From Geobacteraceae bacterium (GTDB lineage: Bacteria; Desulfobacterota; Desulfuromonadia; Geobacterales; Geobacteraceae): a DNA stretch of 64,000 nucleotides. Below the pieces are notes generated by a model. The model searched no databases and was not told the DNA's origin. It was given only the letters and a program-made list of their open reading frames with translations. The DNA is taken from contig WSYB01000004.1 of the NCBI GenBank assembly GCA_009773645.1, forward strand, positions 1 through 64,000. Reading direction: 5' to 3'. Positions 26,031-34,998 of this stretch are shown here, piece by piece. Within the stretch, counting starts at the first letter, position 1, and each line of letters starts with the position of its first letter. Both the position numbers and the translations under genes were made by a program.

Positions 26031-26636
26031 TTATTCGATGTCACGGACAATCTTGACCACCTTGCCTATGATGCTGACATCCTCCCCTTCAGGAACGATT
26101 ATCGGTTCCATATTTGGGTTTCGTGGCTGCAAGCGAATGTGGTCTTGCTCTCGATAGAAGCACTTTAAGGTCGCCTCTCCTTCCACCATTGCAACGACGA
26201 TATCCCCGTTCTGTGCTGTGTCCTGCGGCCGAATAAGCGCCAGGTCGCCTTCCATGATGGCGGCGTTAATCATGGAGTCACCTTTGACCCGCAAGAAAAA
26301 TACACCGCCTTTAAGTTGCATCTTTTCGATTGGGTAATAGCCTTCAATGTCTTCGTAGGCCAAGGCCGGGAGTCCAGCGCGGACAACCCCGACAACGGGA
26401 ACTTGAGTAAATTCCGGCTGGGGTTCCCGATTGACGATGATTCCTCGGGAGCTTCCGGCCTCTCTACGGAGGTACCCCTTCCGTTCCAAGGCCTCCAAGT
26501 GATGAATGGCGCTGACGGTGCCCTTTACCCCGAGATGCTGAGCTATCTCACGGAGAGTCGGAGGGTAGCCGTGGCTGTCTATGTGGTCGGCGATGAAGTC
26601 GAGAACCTGTTGCTGACGGGGAGTGAGATTTTCCAT
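26031..26636 (-). CDS. lexA: LexA SOS repressor
   Basis: A 201-residue LexA. The winged helix occupies residues 1-70 (LTPRQQQVLDFIADHIDSHGYPPTLREIAQHLGV). The self-cleavage site is Ala87-Gly88 in VVRAGLPA; the serine-lysine dyad is Ser121 (VKGDSMI) and Lys158 (GEATLKCF). It heads an operon with a small gene and dinB and should repress itself. The upstream promoter region has repeated TATATCAA(A/T)TGG motifs that may be its operator. Confidence 0.93.
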   Translation of the reverse strand: MENLTPRQQQVLDFIADHIDSHGYPPTLREIAQHLGVKGTVSAIHHLEALERKGYLRREAGSSRGIIVNREPQPEFTQVPVVGVVRAGLPALAYEDIEGYYPIEKMQLKGGVFFLRVKGDSMINAAIMEGDLALIRPQDTAQNGDIVVAMVEGEATLKCFYREQDHIRLQPRNPNMEPIIVPEGEDVSIIGKVVKIVRDIE

Positions 26637-26646
26637 TATTCACCAA

Positions 26647-26705
26647 TATTATACCAATTGATATACTATGCCATTTGATATAACACCGGAGAAGATAGAT
26701 GTCAA
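26647..26705 (-). promoter_or_regulatory. Promoter and possible operator of the lexA-dinB operon
   Basis: On the minus strand, TTGACA (26700-26705) and TATATC (26677-26682) are 17 bp apart, a good sigma-70 promoter. Two direct copies of TATATCAA(A/T)TGG lie 17 bp apart over the -10 and start region, a possible LexA-binding arrangement. The 23-bp block 26679-26701 recurs exactly at 40038-40060. I did not see the GGTTN2CN4GN3ACC box described for Geobacter LexA. Confidence 0.6.
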
Positions 26706-26725
26706 GGGGGAGCGTCGGATGACGC

Positions 26726-26998
26726 CTAACGAAGCTTGTAGAAGATATATGGTGCGAGGGCAAGCCAAAGAAGAAACAGCACCCACACCCGCCCTGCCGC
26801 CAGATTGTAGTCCTGAATGAGTTGGTGCCACGGTCGATGCATGAGAAAGCGACCCATGGCAAATTCAAATGCGACAGTGAGAGAGACCCAGACAAGCCCG
26901 ATGGAAACCGCCTGCTGAGAAGAGGATGGCGGCCAGATACGGATAATACCCCATATAAACAGCCCAATTATAACTGAGCCAATCGCTGTGGATATATG
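26726..26998 (-). pseudogene. Remnant of a small membrane protein
   Basis: An open minus-strand frame of about 85 codons with no start codon. It has three hydrophobic helices (GSVIIGLFIWGIIRI; AVSIGLVWVSLTVAFEFAMG; AGRVWVLFLLWLALAPYIFY) and ends FYKLR, a coherent membrane protein. A stop directly upstream and no ATG, GTG or TTG in the leading part suggest the N-terminus was lost. Confidence 0.5.
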
Positions 26999-27065
26999 AG
27001 AAGATTAAAGACAAGATCGTTGCAAAGCAGCCCAGAAATAATATAGGCTCAAATAAAAGTTATGT

Positions 27066-27093
27066 AGCCGCTCTCATTCCGAGCGGCTTTTTT
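27066..27093 (+). terminator. Rho-independent terminator
   Basis: Stem AGCCGCTC / GAGCGGCT with loop TCATTCC, followed by TTTTTT. No plus-strand gene is seen just upstream, so it may belong to a lost gene. 26999-27123 otherwise shows nothing. Confidence 0.7.
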
Positions 27094-27123
27094 ATTACCC
27101 GCCAGGTAAACTAAGTTGTCATT

Positions 27124-27211
27124 TGTAAACTTTGTTTACATTTCTCTATAATCCCACACCCATCAAAGTTCTCCATAGATTTAATCATCTGTAATGTTAA
27201 CTTTTTTTACA
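27124..27211 (+). promoter_or_regulatory. Promoter region with two matching operator-like palindromes
   Basis: TGTAAACTTTGTTTACA (27124-27140) is a perfect 6-5-6 palindrome; TGTTAACTTTTTTTACA (27195-27211) matches it at 15 of 17 positions. The first overlaps the -35 position of a TATAAT box at 27147-27152. This looks like a repressor-controlled promoter reading right. The nearest gene starts at 27478; 27212-27477 holds no other clear feature. Confidence 0.5.
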
Positions 27212-27477
27212 TTATCAATTTCTGCCTATTATCAAACTACTCATAAGTAGCTGATCATATTAGGAAGTCATTTTAGGCGCAATTATTGCGTTATATATTT
27301 GTTTAACATTTGTTTTAGGGCTCTGTTAATCCTAGATATGGATAACTCCTTGAACTAACCCCTTCGTCTAATTTACAGCAGGATTCCTTCCTTTCCTGCT
27401 TATAGGTTAAGGCAGCCACCAACAAGTGGACATCGTAGTAAATTTGCTACTGTTAAAGAAACTAAGGCTTAACCAAT

Positions 27478-27705
27478 ATGATATGTGAATATATAAAGAG
27501 CTGCCCATTTATAAAACATATGAGTAACATAGTACCATTCGCAGTTAATATGGCCAAGATACAATATTGTGAATATGATAAACACCAATGCGAAAGGTAC
27601 AAATTATCAGAATTGTTTCCTTATATGGAGCTTCCAGATGATTTATGGCCAAGTGATGAAACAAAAGCACTGGAGATAATAGAAATGGAATTTAGGGAGT
27701 ATTAA
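27478..27705 (+). CDS. Small cysteine-containing hypothetical protein
   Basis: A 75-residue protein (MICEYIKSCPFIKHMSNI...) with four cysteines (C3, C9, C37, C45 by my count), which could bind metal. No family recognised. There is no strong RBS, so the start is uncertain. Confidence 0.45.
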   Translation: MICEYIKSCPFIKHMSNIVPFAVNMAKIQYCEYDKHQCERYKLSELFPYMELPDDLWPSDETKALEIIEMEFREY

Positions 27706-28022
27706 ATGCACACCGTCAAACAAGAAGACGTTCAACTCGCAACATACCATTTATCCAGGTATATACGTGCTTTGGCAAAATAAATTTACATCGTTTTTAA
27801 GTGTTTTAATGGAATATGCAGCCGTTATCTTGTAAACAAGGGGAGTCTGCTGTTGACGTAATAATATCCATGTGAACCATCCAGGACTCCATAAGAAGAT
27901 TGAGACAGCATATTACGCTTGCAACGTCACCGAGCACCCCCACAGTTCGCACTCAAGTTGATGATAGAGGACATATACATTCTTCATACGGTAAAGTTGC
28001 CTACAAGTGAAAGGAGCTTGAG
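27706..28022. other. Intergenic stretch without a supported gene
   Basis: About 315 bases with only very short open frames. I see no tRNA, clear terminator or repeat. The AAGGAGCTTGAG at its right end is the RBS of the next gene. Confidence 0.5.
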
Positions 28023-28352
28023 ATGAGAAGTAGACCCGCAATTAGCGGCATTGTTGCCTTATTCCTTTTTGCAGCTGCCATTACTTATTCAGATGGAGCA
28101 CAGAAAAGTAAACCGCGCACCGTCACAGATGCACAAATTAAGAAGGCGATTATTCAAGAATCCATACAGAACTATCCAGGTAACTGTCCATGTCCATACA
28201 ACACCGCTAGCAATGGAAGTCGTTGCGGGAAAAGGAGTGCTTGGAGTAGGGCTGGAGGTTATGCACCACTTTGCTATGATACCGATGTAACTAAGGATAT
28301 GGTTCGAGAATGGCGAGAAAGGAATAAAAACCCAAGTCCATCGGCCGAATAG
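28023..28352 (+). CDS. Exported small protein with CPCPYN motif
   Basis: A 109-residue protein with an N-terminal signal peptide (residues 1-26, ISGIVALFLFAAAITYSDGA). The mature part has ESIQNYPGNCPCPYN, NGSRCGKRSAWSRAGG and PLCYDTDV, a cysteine-rich pattern I recognise as a conserved small exported family, often of unknown function. It sits 94 bases ahead of a secreted nuclease gene, so the two may act together. Confidence 0.7.
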   Translation: MRSRPAISGIVALFLFAAAITYSDGAQKSKPRTVTDAQIKKAIIQESIQNYPGNCPCPYNTASNGSRCGKRSAWSRAGGYAPLCYDTDVTKDMVREWRERNKNPSPSAE

Positions 28353-28446
28353 TGGCTGTTTGTTCTCTGCAAGTTTGCGATTGATAACCATATGGGATAG
28401 ATGCACCTGAGACCGTGAAGACAACTTGTTTTAGGAGGTAATAAAA

Positions 28447-29208
28447 ATGCTATTGAAAATCACAAAACTTACAGTTGCTATTTTTGTTTTAAATGTTGCT
28501 GTTGTATTCGCTGGTCCTCTAGAAAACTGCAAGGAGTACACAAAATATGGTGTACCTGGAACCGACGGCGATCTTCTCTGCCGGAAAGGATATTTACTCG
28601 CCCATGATTCATACTGTTTGACTCCTTTTTGGGTTGCGGAACATCTTACTAAACCGAAAGCCAGTGGAGCACTTAAACGTAAAGATAGCTTTAAAGCTGA
28701 TCCTAACCTTACTAAGGGACACAGAGCAGAACTCTCTGATTATAAGAGTAGTGGATTTGATCGAGGACATATGGCGCCTTCTGCTGATATGTCCTGGGAC
28801 GCTCAAGCCATGAAGGAAAGCTTTTACCTGTCAAATATGGTCCCTCAGAATCCCAACATGAACCAACATATCTGGAAAGAACTGGAAGAGAAGATACGCC
28901 AATGGGCCTTGGATCGAGGAGAGCTTTATATCTATACCGGACCCATATTTGCCGGCGAGGAGATCGAAGCTATAGGCGATAACGAAGTCTGCGTACCCAC
29001 CCATATTTACAAGATCGTCTATGATCCCAAAATGGTCGAAGCAATAGCCTTCATCATGCCCAATGAGCCCTTAGACCCTTCTGATATACCTAACTACATC
29101 GTGACCATAGGTGAAGTGGAAGAGCAAACAGGTCTGGACTTCCTGAAGAACTTAACTAAGTCTGTTGAGGATGTAGTAGAGACAGAAAAGGCCCAGGAGC
29201 TTTGGTAG
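28447..29208 (+). CDS. Secreted DNA/RNA non-specific endonuclease (NUC1/NucA family)
   Basis: A 253-residue protein with a signal peptide (residues 1-23). The beta-beta-alpha-metal active site is clear: GFDRGHMAPSADM near residue 100 with the catalytic His, and LSNMVPQNPNMNQHIWKELEEKIR where Asn binds Mg. It would degrade nucleic acids in the periplasm or outside the cell. GGAGGT precedes the start. Confidence 0.9.
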   Translation: MLLKITKLTVAIFVLNVAVVFAGPLENCKEYTKYGVPGTDGDLLCRKGYLLAHDSYCLTPFWVAEHLTKPKASGALKRKDSFKADPNLTKGHRAELSDYKSSGFDRGHMAPSADMSWDAQAMKESFYLSNMVPQNPNMNQHIWKELEEKIRQWALDRGELYIYTGPIFAGEEIEAIGDNEVCVPTHIYKIVYDPKMVEAIAFIMPNEPLDPSDIPNYIVTIGEVEEQTGLDFLKNLTKSVEDVVETEKAQELW

Positions 29209-29404
29209 GTAAGTGCTGGAACAAATGACCCTGGATATAACCGGTGCTTCCCCCTTTAATATTCATTAATGTAATCAATTCAAAAGGTTACATTTTTAAT
29301 CATAAATATCTTGACAGCCCATACATGTAGTGGTTTATTGCGTGTGGTGCCACTATATCTGGGTTATTTAAGAATTATACAAACAAATAATCGGAGGAAA
29401 AGAT

Positions 29405-29598
29405 ATGTCCAGGAAAGAACATCATGTGACTTACAATCCAAAGGGCGATGGGATGTAAAGCGTTACGGTGCTAAACATAAATATGAAAAGCCAGGGAATC
29501 TAAAGAAGTTACTATTAACTATCAAAACCGTTGAGGTCAATAATGTCAAATTTCATGTTATTTGCTGCGAGAGAACAGGATGCTGTAAAATACCATAA
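29405..29598 (+). pseudogene. Frameshifted DUF2188-like small protein
   Basis: The ATG at 29405 opens MSRKEHHVTYNPKGDG, then a stop. The next frame continues DVKRYGAKHKYEKPGNLKK. Joined, this matches the DUF2188 layout (HV.. GW.VKR.GA..). The pattern fits loss of four bases near 29450 that removed a Trp codon. A TTGACA at about 29311 could be its promoter. The tail overlaps the dGTPase start. Confidence 0.55.
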
Positions 29599-30976
29599 AG
29601 AAGATGATCATGCATACCGAACAAGGTTTGAACGAGATCGAGATAGAATATTATATAGCAAGGAATTTCGTAGATTAAGCGGTAAAACACAAGTTTTTGT
29701 TGCGGGTTCTGATGATAATGTTAGAACAAGACTTACACACACGCTTGAAGTCACACAAATAGCAAATACTATTGCAAGACATCTTAACCTTAATGAAATA
29801 TTGACCGAAGCTATTTCATATGGTCACGATATAGGTCATACACCGTTTGGACACGTTGGCGAGCGCACATTAAATTTATTAGTTAATGGTTGTGATGTGA
29901 TTAAAAATATAAATGATTATATTGAGCCTGATTTAAGAGGCTTTAAGCATAATTGGCAAAGCATAAGAGTTGCCACTAGATTAGAAAGGATCAGTAGAGA
30001 ATTTGCAGGATTAAATCTAACAGACAATACGTTATGGGGCATGCTTAACCACAGTAAATTAGACTATAAACCATGTGCATATCTAAACATGGACAAATGT
30101 GGCTTTAAACACGAACATAACAAAAAATGCATAAATCCAACATTATCTCTGAAATTCTATGATAGGTACAATAAATATTTTAATGATAGTTCATGGACTA
30201 TCGAAGGACTTGTTGTTAGTTGGGCTGATGAAATTGCACAGCGTAATCACGATATTCAAGATGGCTTGATTTCTGACATTATAGATAAGAATGAATTTGT
30301 TGAGTCATTCAAACAAATATTTAAGGAGCAAATAACAGAAAGTGAACATATTGAATTGAATGTGATAGTTAAAGAAAATTTGAAAACATACTATTTATCA
30401 CAACTATCAAAATTTATTGTCAATTATTTTGTTACTAGATTATTAGATAATACCAAGTACAATCTAAGAGTATTGCAAGCAAAATATAATTTAAGTGCTA
30501 ATAATAGCTTTATGGCAAACAAAAGTGTTATTGGTAGGACAGAAGATCTAGCTAACCTAGTGTCATATAAACATGAAATAATAAATCCGGAAAAATTATT
30601 TCATAAATATATAAAAGATAGAATAATTAATTCTGGTGCTGCACAAAGAATGGATGGAAAATCAAATTATATTATCCTGCAATTGGTTAAGGCATACCTA
30701 AATAATCCGCAACAACTACCTGATATAACAATAATGTCTTTATACAGGAACTACAATGATTTCGATCTTAATAAAAGCCCCAAGAAACTACCCTTAAGTG
30801 AAATTGTAGCAAATAAAAGGAATGAATTACAAAATGATTATTTTTCAGATGGAAATGACCACTTCAAGGTGGCATTGTTACGGACAATATGTGATTACAT
30901 TGCTGGCATGACAGACCAATATGCATTAGATCAATACGAAATTCTTTACGGTGGCTCCGGCTTTAGAAAATTGTAG
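29543..30976 (+). CDS. Deoxyguanosinetriphosphate triphosphohydrolase (dGTPase), HD family
   Basis: A 477-residue protein of the Dgt family: RTRFERDRDRILYSKEFRRLSGKTQVF at the start, then HD-superfamily metal ligands in RLTHTLEVTQIA, SYGHDIGHTPFGHVGE and SWADEIAQRNHDIQDG. Dgt enzymes hydrolyse dGTP to deoxyguanosine and triphosphate; some restrict phages by depleting dNTPs. The gene is very AT-rich compared with the left of the window, a sign of transfer. The start at 29543 removes a four-residue extension that lacks an RBS. Confidence 0.88.
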   Translation: MSNFMLFAAREQDAVKYHKEDDHAYRTRFERDRDRILYSKEFRRLSGKTQVFVAGSDDNVRTRLTHTLEVTQIANTIARHLNLNEILTEAISYGHDIGHTPFGHVGERTLNLLVNGCDVIKNINDYIEPDLRGFKHNWQSIRVATRLERISREFAGLNLTDNTLWGMLNHSKLDYKPCAYLNMDKCGFKHEHNKKCINPTLSLKFYDRYNKYFNDSSWTIEGLVVSWADEIAQRNHDIQDGLISDIIDKNEFVESFKQIFKEQITESEHIELNVIVKENLKTYYLSQLSKFIVNYFVTRLLDNTKYNLRVLQAKYNLSANNSFMANKSVIGRTEDLANLVSYKHEIINPEKLFHKYIKDRIINSGAAQRMDGKSNYIILQLVKAYLNNPQQLPDITIMSLYRNYNDFDLNKSPKKLPLSEIVANKRNELQNDYFSDGNDHFKVALLRTICDYIAGMTDQYALDQYEILYGGSGFRKL

Positions 30977-31196
30977 CTTAACTGTTTATTTAATAGATTA
31001 AGTTATAACAGTTAAAGGGGGATACCTTTCTACTACTTCCAACTATATCTATCAGCAAAATTGCAATATCTCCCAAGTAACTACGGCAGTTGTGGCCCTA
31101 CTGCGTCTTGAGCAGTTTTAGCAAAAATCCTTTTCCCATTGCCCACTTTTATCCGCCTTAGGGAACCATTATCAACCAGAACCAGGATATATAAAC

Positions 31197-31358
31197 ATGG
31201 CCGAAAAGCTTGACAAGGGACAAACCGTAACAGTTGATGAAGTGGTAGCCTCGCAATCTTACGAGATAGCAGCCCTTGTATCCCTGCTGGAGAAGAAGGG
31301 CATATTGACCAGAGAAGAGATAATCGAAGTTATCAAGGAATTAAGAGATTCAAAATGA
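31197..31358 (+). CDS. Small helical protein, member of a duplicated local family
   Basis: A 53-residue protein (MAEKLDKGQTVTVDEVVASQ, then SYEIAALVSLLEKKGILTREEIIEVIKELRDSK). It overlaps the next gene by four bases. A decayed relative with the same IAALV.LLE and LTREEIIE segments lies at 33966-34084, also coupled to its downstream gene. Function unknown; it may be a short adaptor. Confidence 0.6.
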   Translation: MAEKLDKGQTVTVDEVVASQSYEIAALVSLLEKKGILTREEIIEVIKELRDSK

Positions 31359-31834
31359 TGCTTAAGAAAGTAATCTCAGGAGGACAAACCGGAGTAGACC
31401 GAGCAGGACTTGATGCAGCTATGGATGCTGGAATACCGGTAGGCGGCTGCTGTCCTAAAGGTAGGAAGTCAGAGGATGGAACGATACCTGACATCTACCC
31501 ACTCCAGGAGCTATCCACTACCCAATACCACATTAGAACTGAAAAGAACGTAGTCGAATCAGATGGGACGCTGATCCTCAATAAAGGCCCATTAACCCAA
31601 GGAACCAAGGCGACCTACGAATATACACAACAGCACCATAAAGCATACCTCATAGTCCAGCTTGATGCAGAACAGATGATAGACCCTGCTCAGGTGGTTA
31701 GATGGATAGAGGGGCAACAGATAAGAGTACTCAACGTAGCCGGTCCCAGGGAGTCAAAGTTTCCAGAGGGCATATACAGAGAAGCATCTTTATATTTGGG
31801 AAAGGTATTCTCCATGCTAAAGGAAGATCATTGA
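31355..31834 (+). CDS. Putative molybdenum carrier / SLOG-superfamily protein
   Basis: A 159-residue Rossmann-like protein beginning KVISGGQTGVDRAGLDAAMDAGIPVGGCCPKGRKSEDG, the hallmark of the 'putative molybdenum carrier' family (PF12694), which belongs to the SLOG/LOG nucleotide-binding fold. The GGQTGVDR loop should bind a nucleotide. SLOG proteins are frequent in defence and nucleotide-signal systems, so sensing or hydrolysis of a nucleotide is more likely here than metal carriage. Translationally coupled to the preceding small gene. Confidence 0.78.
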   Translation: MMLKKVISGGQTGVDRAGLDAAMDAGIPVGGCCPKGRKSEDGTIPDIYPLQELSTTQYHIRTEKNVVESDGTLILNKGPLTQGTKATYEYTQQHHKAYLIVQLDAEQMIDPAQVVRWIEGQQIRVLNVAGPRESKFPEGIYREASLYLGKVFSMLKEDH

Positions 31835-31945
31835 AGGCAACTAGCTATTGGTGTGCAGGTATAAAAGAAATTAATAAGAGCATACAGTACATTCTATATT
31901 ACAAGCGGATTAGATAATCCTTATCATTTAAAGGAGACAAAATAC

Positions 31946-33913
31946 ATGGCTGAAAAAACCATTGAAAAGGTAATATCTCCTGATGAAAAAACTGTTTTTG
32001 ATATATTTAACAACAATAAGTCATATTTCATAGATATATACCAAAGAGATTATAAGTGGGGGAAAGTATATGTAGACACCTTACTGCAAGATATTGAATT
32101 AAGATTCGAATTAGGGAAGCGAGAACAAACAGACCCAAATTACATACTTAAGGATGTAACAGCAAATTTTGAACCTTATTTTCTTAATACGTTTCTGACA
32201 CATAATACTAGTAGCAACACATACATAGTTGATGGGCAACAGAGACTAACAACATTTTTATTGATTCTGATCAAGATATATTGTCTGCTCAAAGATATAA
32301 AGAGTGATAATAAAGTTGATACCAAAGCTTATAGCCCTGAATTTATCTCTAAATTAATTTTTGAAACCAACCCTTTTGGAGAGACAGCACGATTTAAGAT
32401 ACATAATGAGAATAGAGAAGCAGCATTCAAAGCTATTCTAGACAATGATCTTGCGTTCCAACCAACTGACCAAACACAGAAGAATATTGTTATTAATTAT
32501 GAAGTAATCAGCAAATGGTACAATGCTTATTTTATCAAAGATAACGAAATTGATCGTGTAAAGCTAAACTACTACATCAGCTACATAATTAACAAATTGG
32601 TAATTATAGAAATAGAAATAACTAAACCAAATGACGTGCCAATGATATTTGAGGTTGTCAACGATAGAGGTATGGGACTAAAGCCATATGAAATATTGAA
32701 AGGTAAAATTATTGGCATTCTTGAAGATGCTAATAAGGAAAATGCAAATAATGTTTGGATCAATATGCAGAATGCATTTTATAGAAAAGGATTAGATATT
32801 GACGAGTTTTTCAAGATGTTTTTCAGAGCTAAGTTTGCTAACTCGGAATTAGACTATAAAAAATTTGAGGACAAATATCATTATGAGATATACAGAAATG
32901 ATAGCATCAAAAAGTATTTTGGCAATTTCAGAAACAAGAAGAAACTTTATGATGTACTGATAAATGATATTAACTATTTTGCAAATTTGTATATTCGCTT
33001 GAAGACAGATGATATTTCTCCATATGTAAATTACAATAAATTGCTTGAACAAGATCAACAGTTTTTGTTGCTTATGTCTTGCATTACATATTCAGATAAA
33101 GGCAAAGATCAGGGCAAAATAGACGCAATATCAAAGAAATTTGATCAATTCCACTCAACATTACGATTATTAGATTTGTATGAGTCAAGTATGTTCCAGA
33201 CTTACATTCATATACTAAACAAAGGCATACGCAATAAGGGCATAGACGAAGCGTACATGCTATTCGATAAAATATTTATTTCAGCATTAGAAATCTTGCA
33301 AGTTATCGAGCCAGGCAAATACAGTAAAATTGAAGATGTTTACGAGTATGAAAGATTCAAGAATATTTACAATCGCTGGCTCAACTTTAGCAAATATGTA
33401 TTCTTAAGAGTTGAAATTGTGCTTTCTCAACTACTAAAAGGAAAACCATCTTATGTAGTCAACAACATGAGTAGTCTTGAACACATTTTTAATAAGACTA
33501 ACAGAAAAACATACGCATTACATTTGGAGCATATGTATGCTAGGAACGAAAAAAATAACATATTGTTTACTGATACGGATGATATATTCGATGAAAGATT
33601 ATTTTATTCGACAAGAAATAAATTAGGCGCAGTATTATTGCTAAAAGATTCACATAACATAAGTAGTGGTAATGATATTTATGCTGATAAATTAGCAGTA
33701 TATTCTAAAAGTGATATTATATGGAATCAGATTTTGGTCGGGCATATAAATGATATTGACTTGAAAAAATTGCCGGAAGGCTTCTCCTTTAAGATACAAA
33801 AACCTGATACCAATGGGCTTCTGCCTTTATCCGCGATAGATGAGAGACAAAAAGAATTGTTTATATTGATCAAATATATATGGAGTGATACTTTTAAGAA
33901 TATCCAGATGTAA
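31946..33913 (+). CDS. DUF262/DUF1524 protein, GmrSD-like
   Basis: A 655-residue AT-rich protein. The N-terminal DUF262 domain has IDIYQRDYKWGK (residue 32) and YIVDGQQRLTTFLLIL (near residue 92), the ParB/sulfiredoxin-like NTPase motif of GmrS. The C-terminal part has ALHLEHMYARNEKNN and a later RNKLGAVLLLKDSHN, similar to the DUF1524 His-Me nuclease of GmrD. GmrSD enzymes are type IV restriction systems against modified phage DNA. The histidine-rich nuclease motif is somewhat altered (LEHMYA in place of LEHIxP), so activity is not certain. Confidence 0.82.
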   Translation: MAEKTIEKVISPDEKTVFDIFNNNKSYFIDIYQRDYKWGKVYVDTLLQDIELRFELGKREQTDPNYILKDVTANFEPYFLNTFLTHNTSSNTYIVDGQQRLTTFLLILIKIYCLLKDIKSDNKVDTKAYSPEFISKLIFETNPFGETARFKIHNENREAAFKAILDNDLAFQPTDQTQKNIVINYEVISKWYNAYFIKDNEIDRVKLNYYISYIINKLVIIEIEITKPNDVPMIFEVVNDRGMGLKPYEILKGKIIGILEDANKENANNVWINMQNAFYRKGLDIDEFFKMFFRAKFANSELDYKKFEDKYHYEIYRNDSIKKYFGNFRNKKKLYDVLINDINYFANLYIRLKTDDISPYVNYNKLLEQDQQFLLLMSCITYSDKGKDQGKIDAISKKFDQFHSTLRLLDLYESSMFQTYIHILNKGIRNKGIDEAYMLFDKIFISALEILQVIEPGKYSKIEDVYEYERFKNIYNRWLNFSKYVFLRVEIVLSQLLKGKPSYVVNNMSSLEHIFNKTNRKTYALHLEHMYARNEKNNILFTDTDDIFDERLFYSTRNKLGAVLLLKDSHNISSGNDIYADKLAVYSKSDIIWNQILVGHINDIDLKKLPEGFSFKIQKPDTNGLLPLSAIDERQKELFILIKYIWSDTFKNIQM

Positions 33914-33965
33914 CGCAAGAGAGAATTAGTCAGTACTAATTGGGCGATATTCCAAAACATTGATT

Positions 33966-34084
33966 ATGAACAGCAAAGAGAATGTACAATGCATAATAGC
34001 TGCCTTGGTAAATCTTTTGGAGTTCTAGGTCTGTTGACCAGAGAAGAGATAATTGAAGAGATAGAGAGCTTGAGGAGATCATGA
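33966..34084 (+). pseudogene. Frameshifted copy of the small helical protein
   Basis: The frame from 33966 gives MNSKENVQCIIAALVNLLEF then stops; a different frame continues LGLLTREEIIEEIESLRRS and overlaps the HU start by four bases. Together they match the 53-residue protein at 31197. A frame change near 34025 explains the break. Confidence 0.6.
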
Positions 34085-34365
34085 CCAAAGCAGACCTTGT
34101 GGAACATATCCATACGAGAACCTCCATAGCCAAGAAAGATTCTTTTGATATTGTTGACTCCGTATTCTCCATAATGAAAGATACTCTGGAGTCAGGCGAG
34201 AACATCAAGATAGCAGGCTTTGGTAACTTTGAAGTGAAGCAGAAGAAAGAACGTAAGGGTAGGAACCCTCAGACTGGAGAGGACATTACCATAGAGGAAA
34301 GACGGATAATAACCTTCAAGCCCAGTATGGTTCTAAAACAGGCAATTAACGAGGCGACTGAATAG
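34081..34365 (+). CDS. HU/IHF-family DNA-binding protein
   Basis: A 94-residue HU/IHF protein: MTKADLVEHIHTRTSIAKKDSFDIVDSVF, the conserved GFGNFEVKQKKERKGRNPQTGEDI arm and FKPSMVLKQAI. It bends DNA and could support integration or chromatin structure of the accessory region. A paralogue is at 39082-39357. Start overlaps the frameshifted small gene. Confidence 0.9.
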   Translation: MTKADLVEHIHTRTSIAKKDSFDIVDSVFSIMKDTLESGENIKIAGFGNFEVKQKKERKGRNPQTGEDITIEERRIITFKPSMVLKQAINEATE

Positions 34366-34374
34366 GACATAAAT

Positions 34375-34899
34375 ATGGCATCCCAAGATTCGGAGAACTT
34401 TGTAAATAAAATATGGTGGGTCGTAGGCGGAATTCTTGTCGGCACAATTATTACCGGGACCCTGCAATTTGCTTACTCATGGTACGATAGATATCAACAA
34501 AAGAAATCCTTGAAATCTGCTTTTTCTGGTGAAATATCGGCTTTATTGGGTATAAACGATCAACTTGAAATTAGTAAATATGCAAAAGAATGTAAATTGA
34601 AAATACAAAAGTCTGGCAATACGAATCTATTCTATTTCCCGGTGAAGAACAATTACTTCAACGTTTATACAAATTATATAAGTAAGATAGGTATGTTAGA
34701 AAGTGATAACTCTAAAGATATATGTACATTTTATACATATGCACTTTCTGCTACGGAATATTTGAATGAGCTATCAGAAAATAAGAAAACAAGACGTAAT
34801 GTTAAGCAGCTATGTGAAGATATAGATGATTTGATAGCTTTATTATCTAAATTAGATAAAATTGGTAAAGCAATAATAAAACATTTAGATGAATCTTAA
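34375..34899 (+). CDS. Hypothetical single-pass membrane protein
   Basis: A 174-residue protein with one N-terminal transmembrane helix (residues 13-33, IWWVVGGILVGTIITGTLQFA) followed by a mostly helical, charged cytoplasmic domain. No recognised motif. It is 10 bases after the HU gene and may be co-transcribed. Confidence 0.6.
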   Translation: MASQDSENFVNKIWWVVGGILVGTIITGTLQFAYSWYDRYQQKKSLKSAFSGEISALLGINDQLEISKYAKECKLKIQKSGNTNLFYFPVKNNYFNVYTNYISKIGMLESDNSKDICTFYTYALSATEYLNELSENKKTRRNVKQLCEDIDDLIALLSKLDKIGKAIIKHLDES

Positions 34900-34998
34900 T
34901 AGTAGGAGTATTTCACAATAGGATAGACGTTGCGGGATCTACGCAATTGACAAAGCTAAAGTGCGTACGTGACACCGCCGCTCCCTTTTAGGATAGCC

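Noticed and set aside
26668-26820. 50-codon plus-strand frame (MPFDITPEKIDVKGERR) divergent from lexA
   Set aside because: It overlaps the lexA promoter and the membrane-protein remnant, has no good RBS, and the conserved part is better explained as promoter DNA.
26548-26967. Minus-strand 139-codon frame upstream of lexA
   Set aside because: Overlaps lexA; composition (Ser/Arg/Leu-rich) looks like a shadow. The alternate frame 26726-26998 has coherent membrane helices instead.
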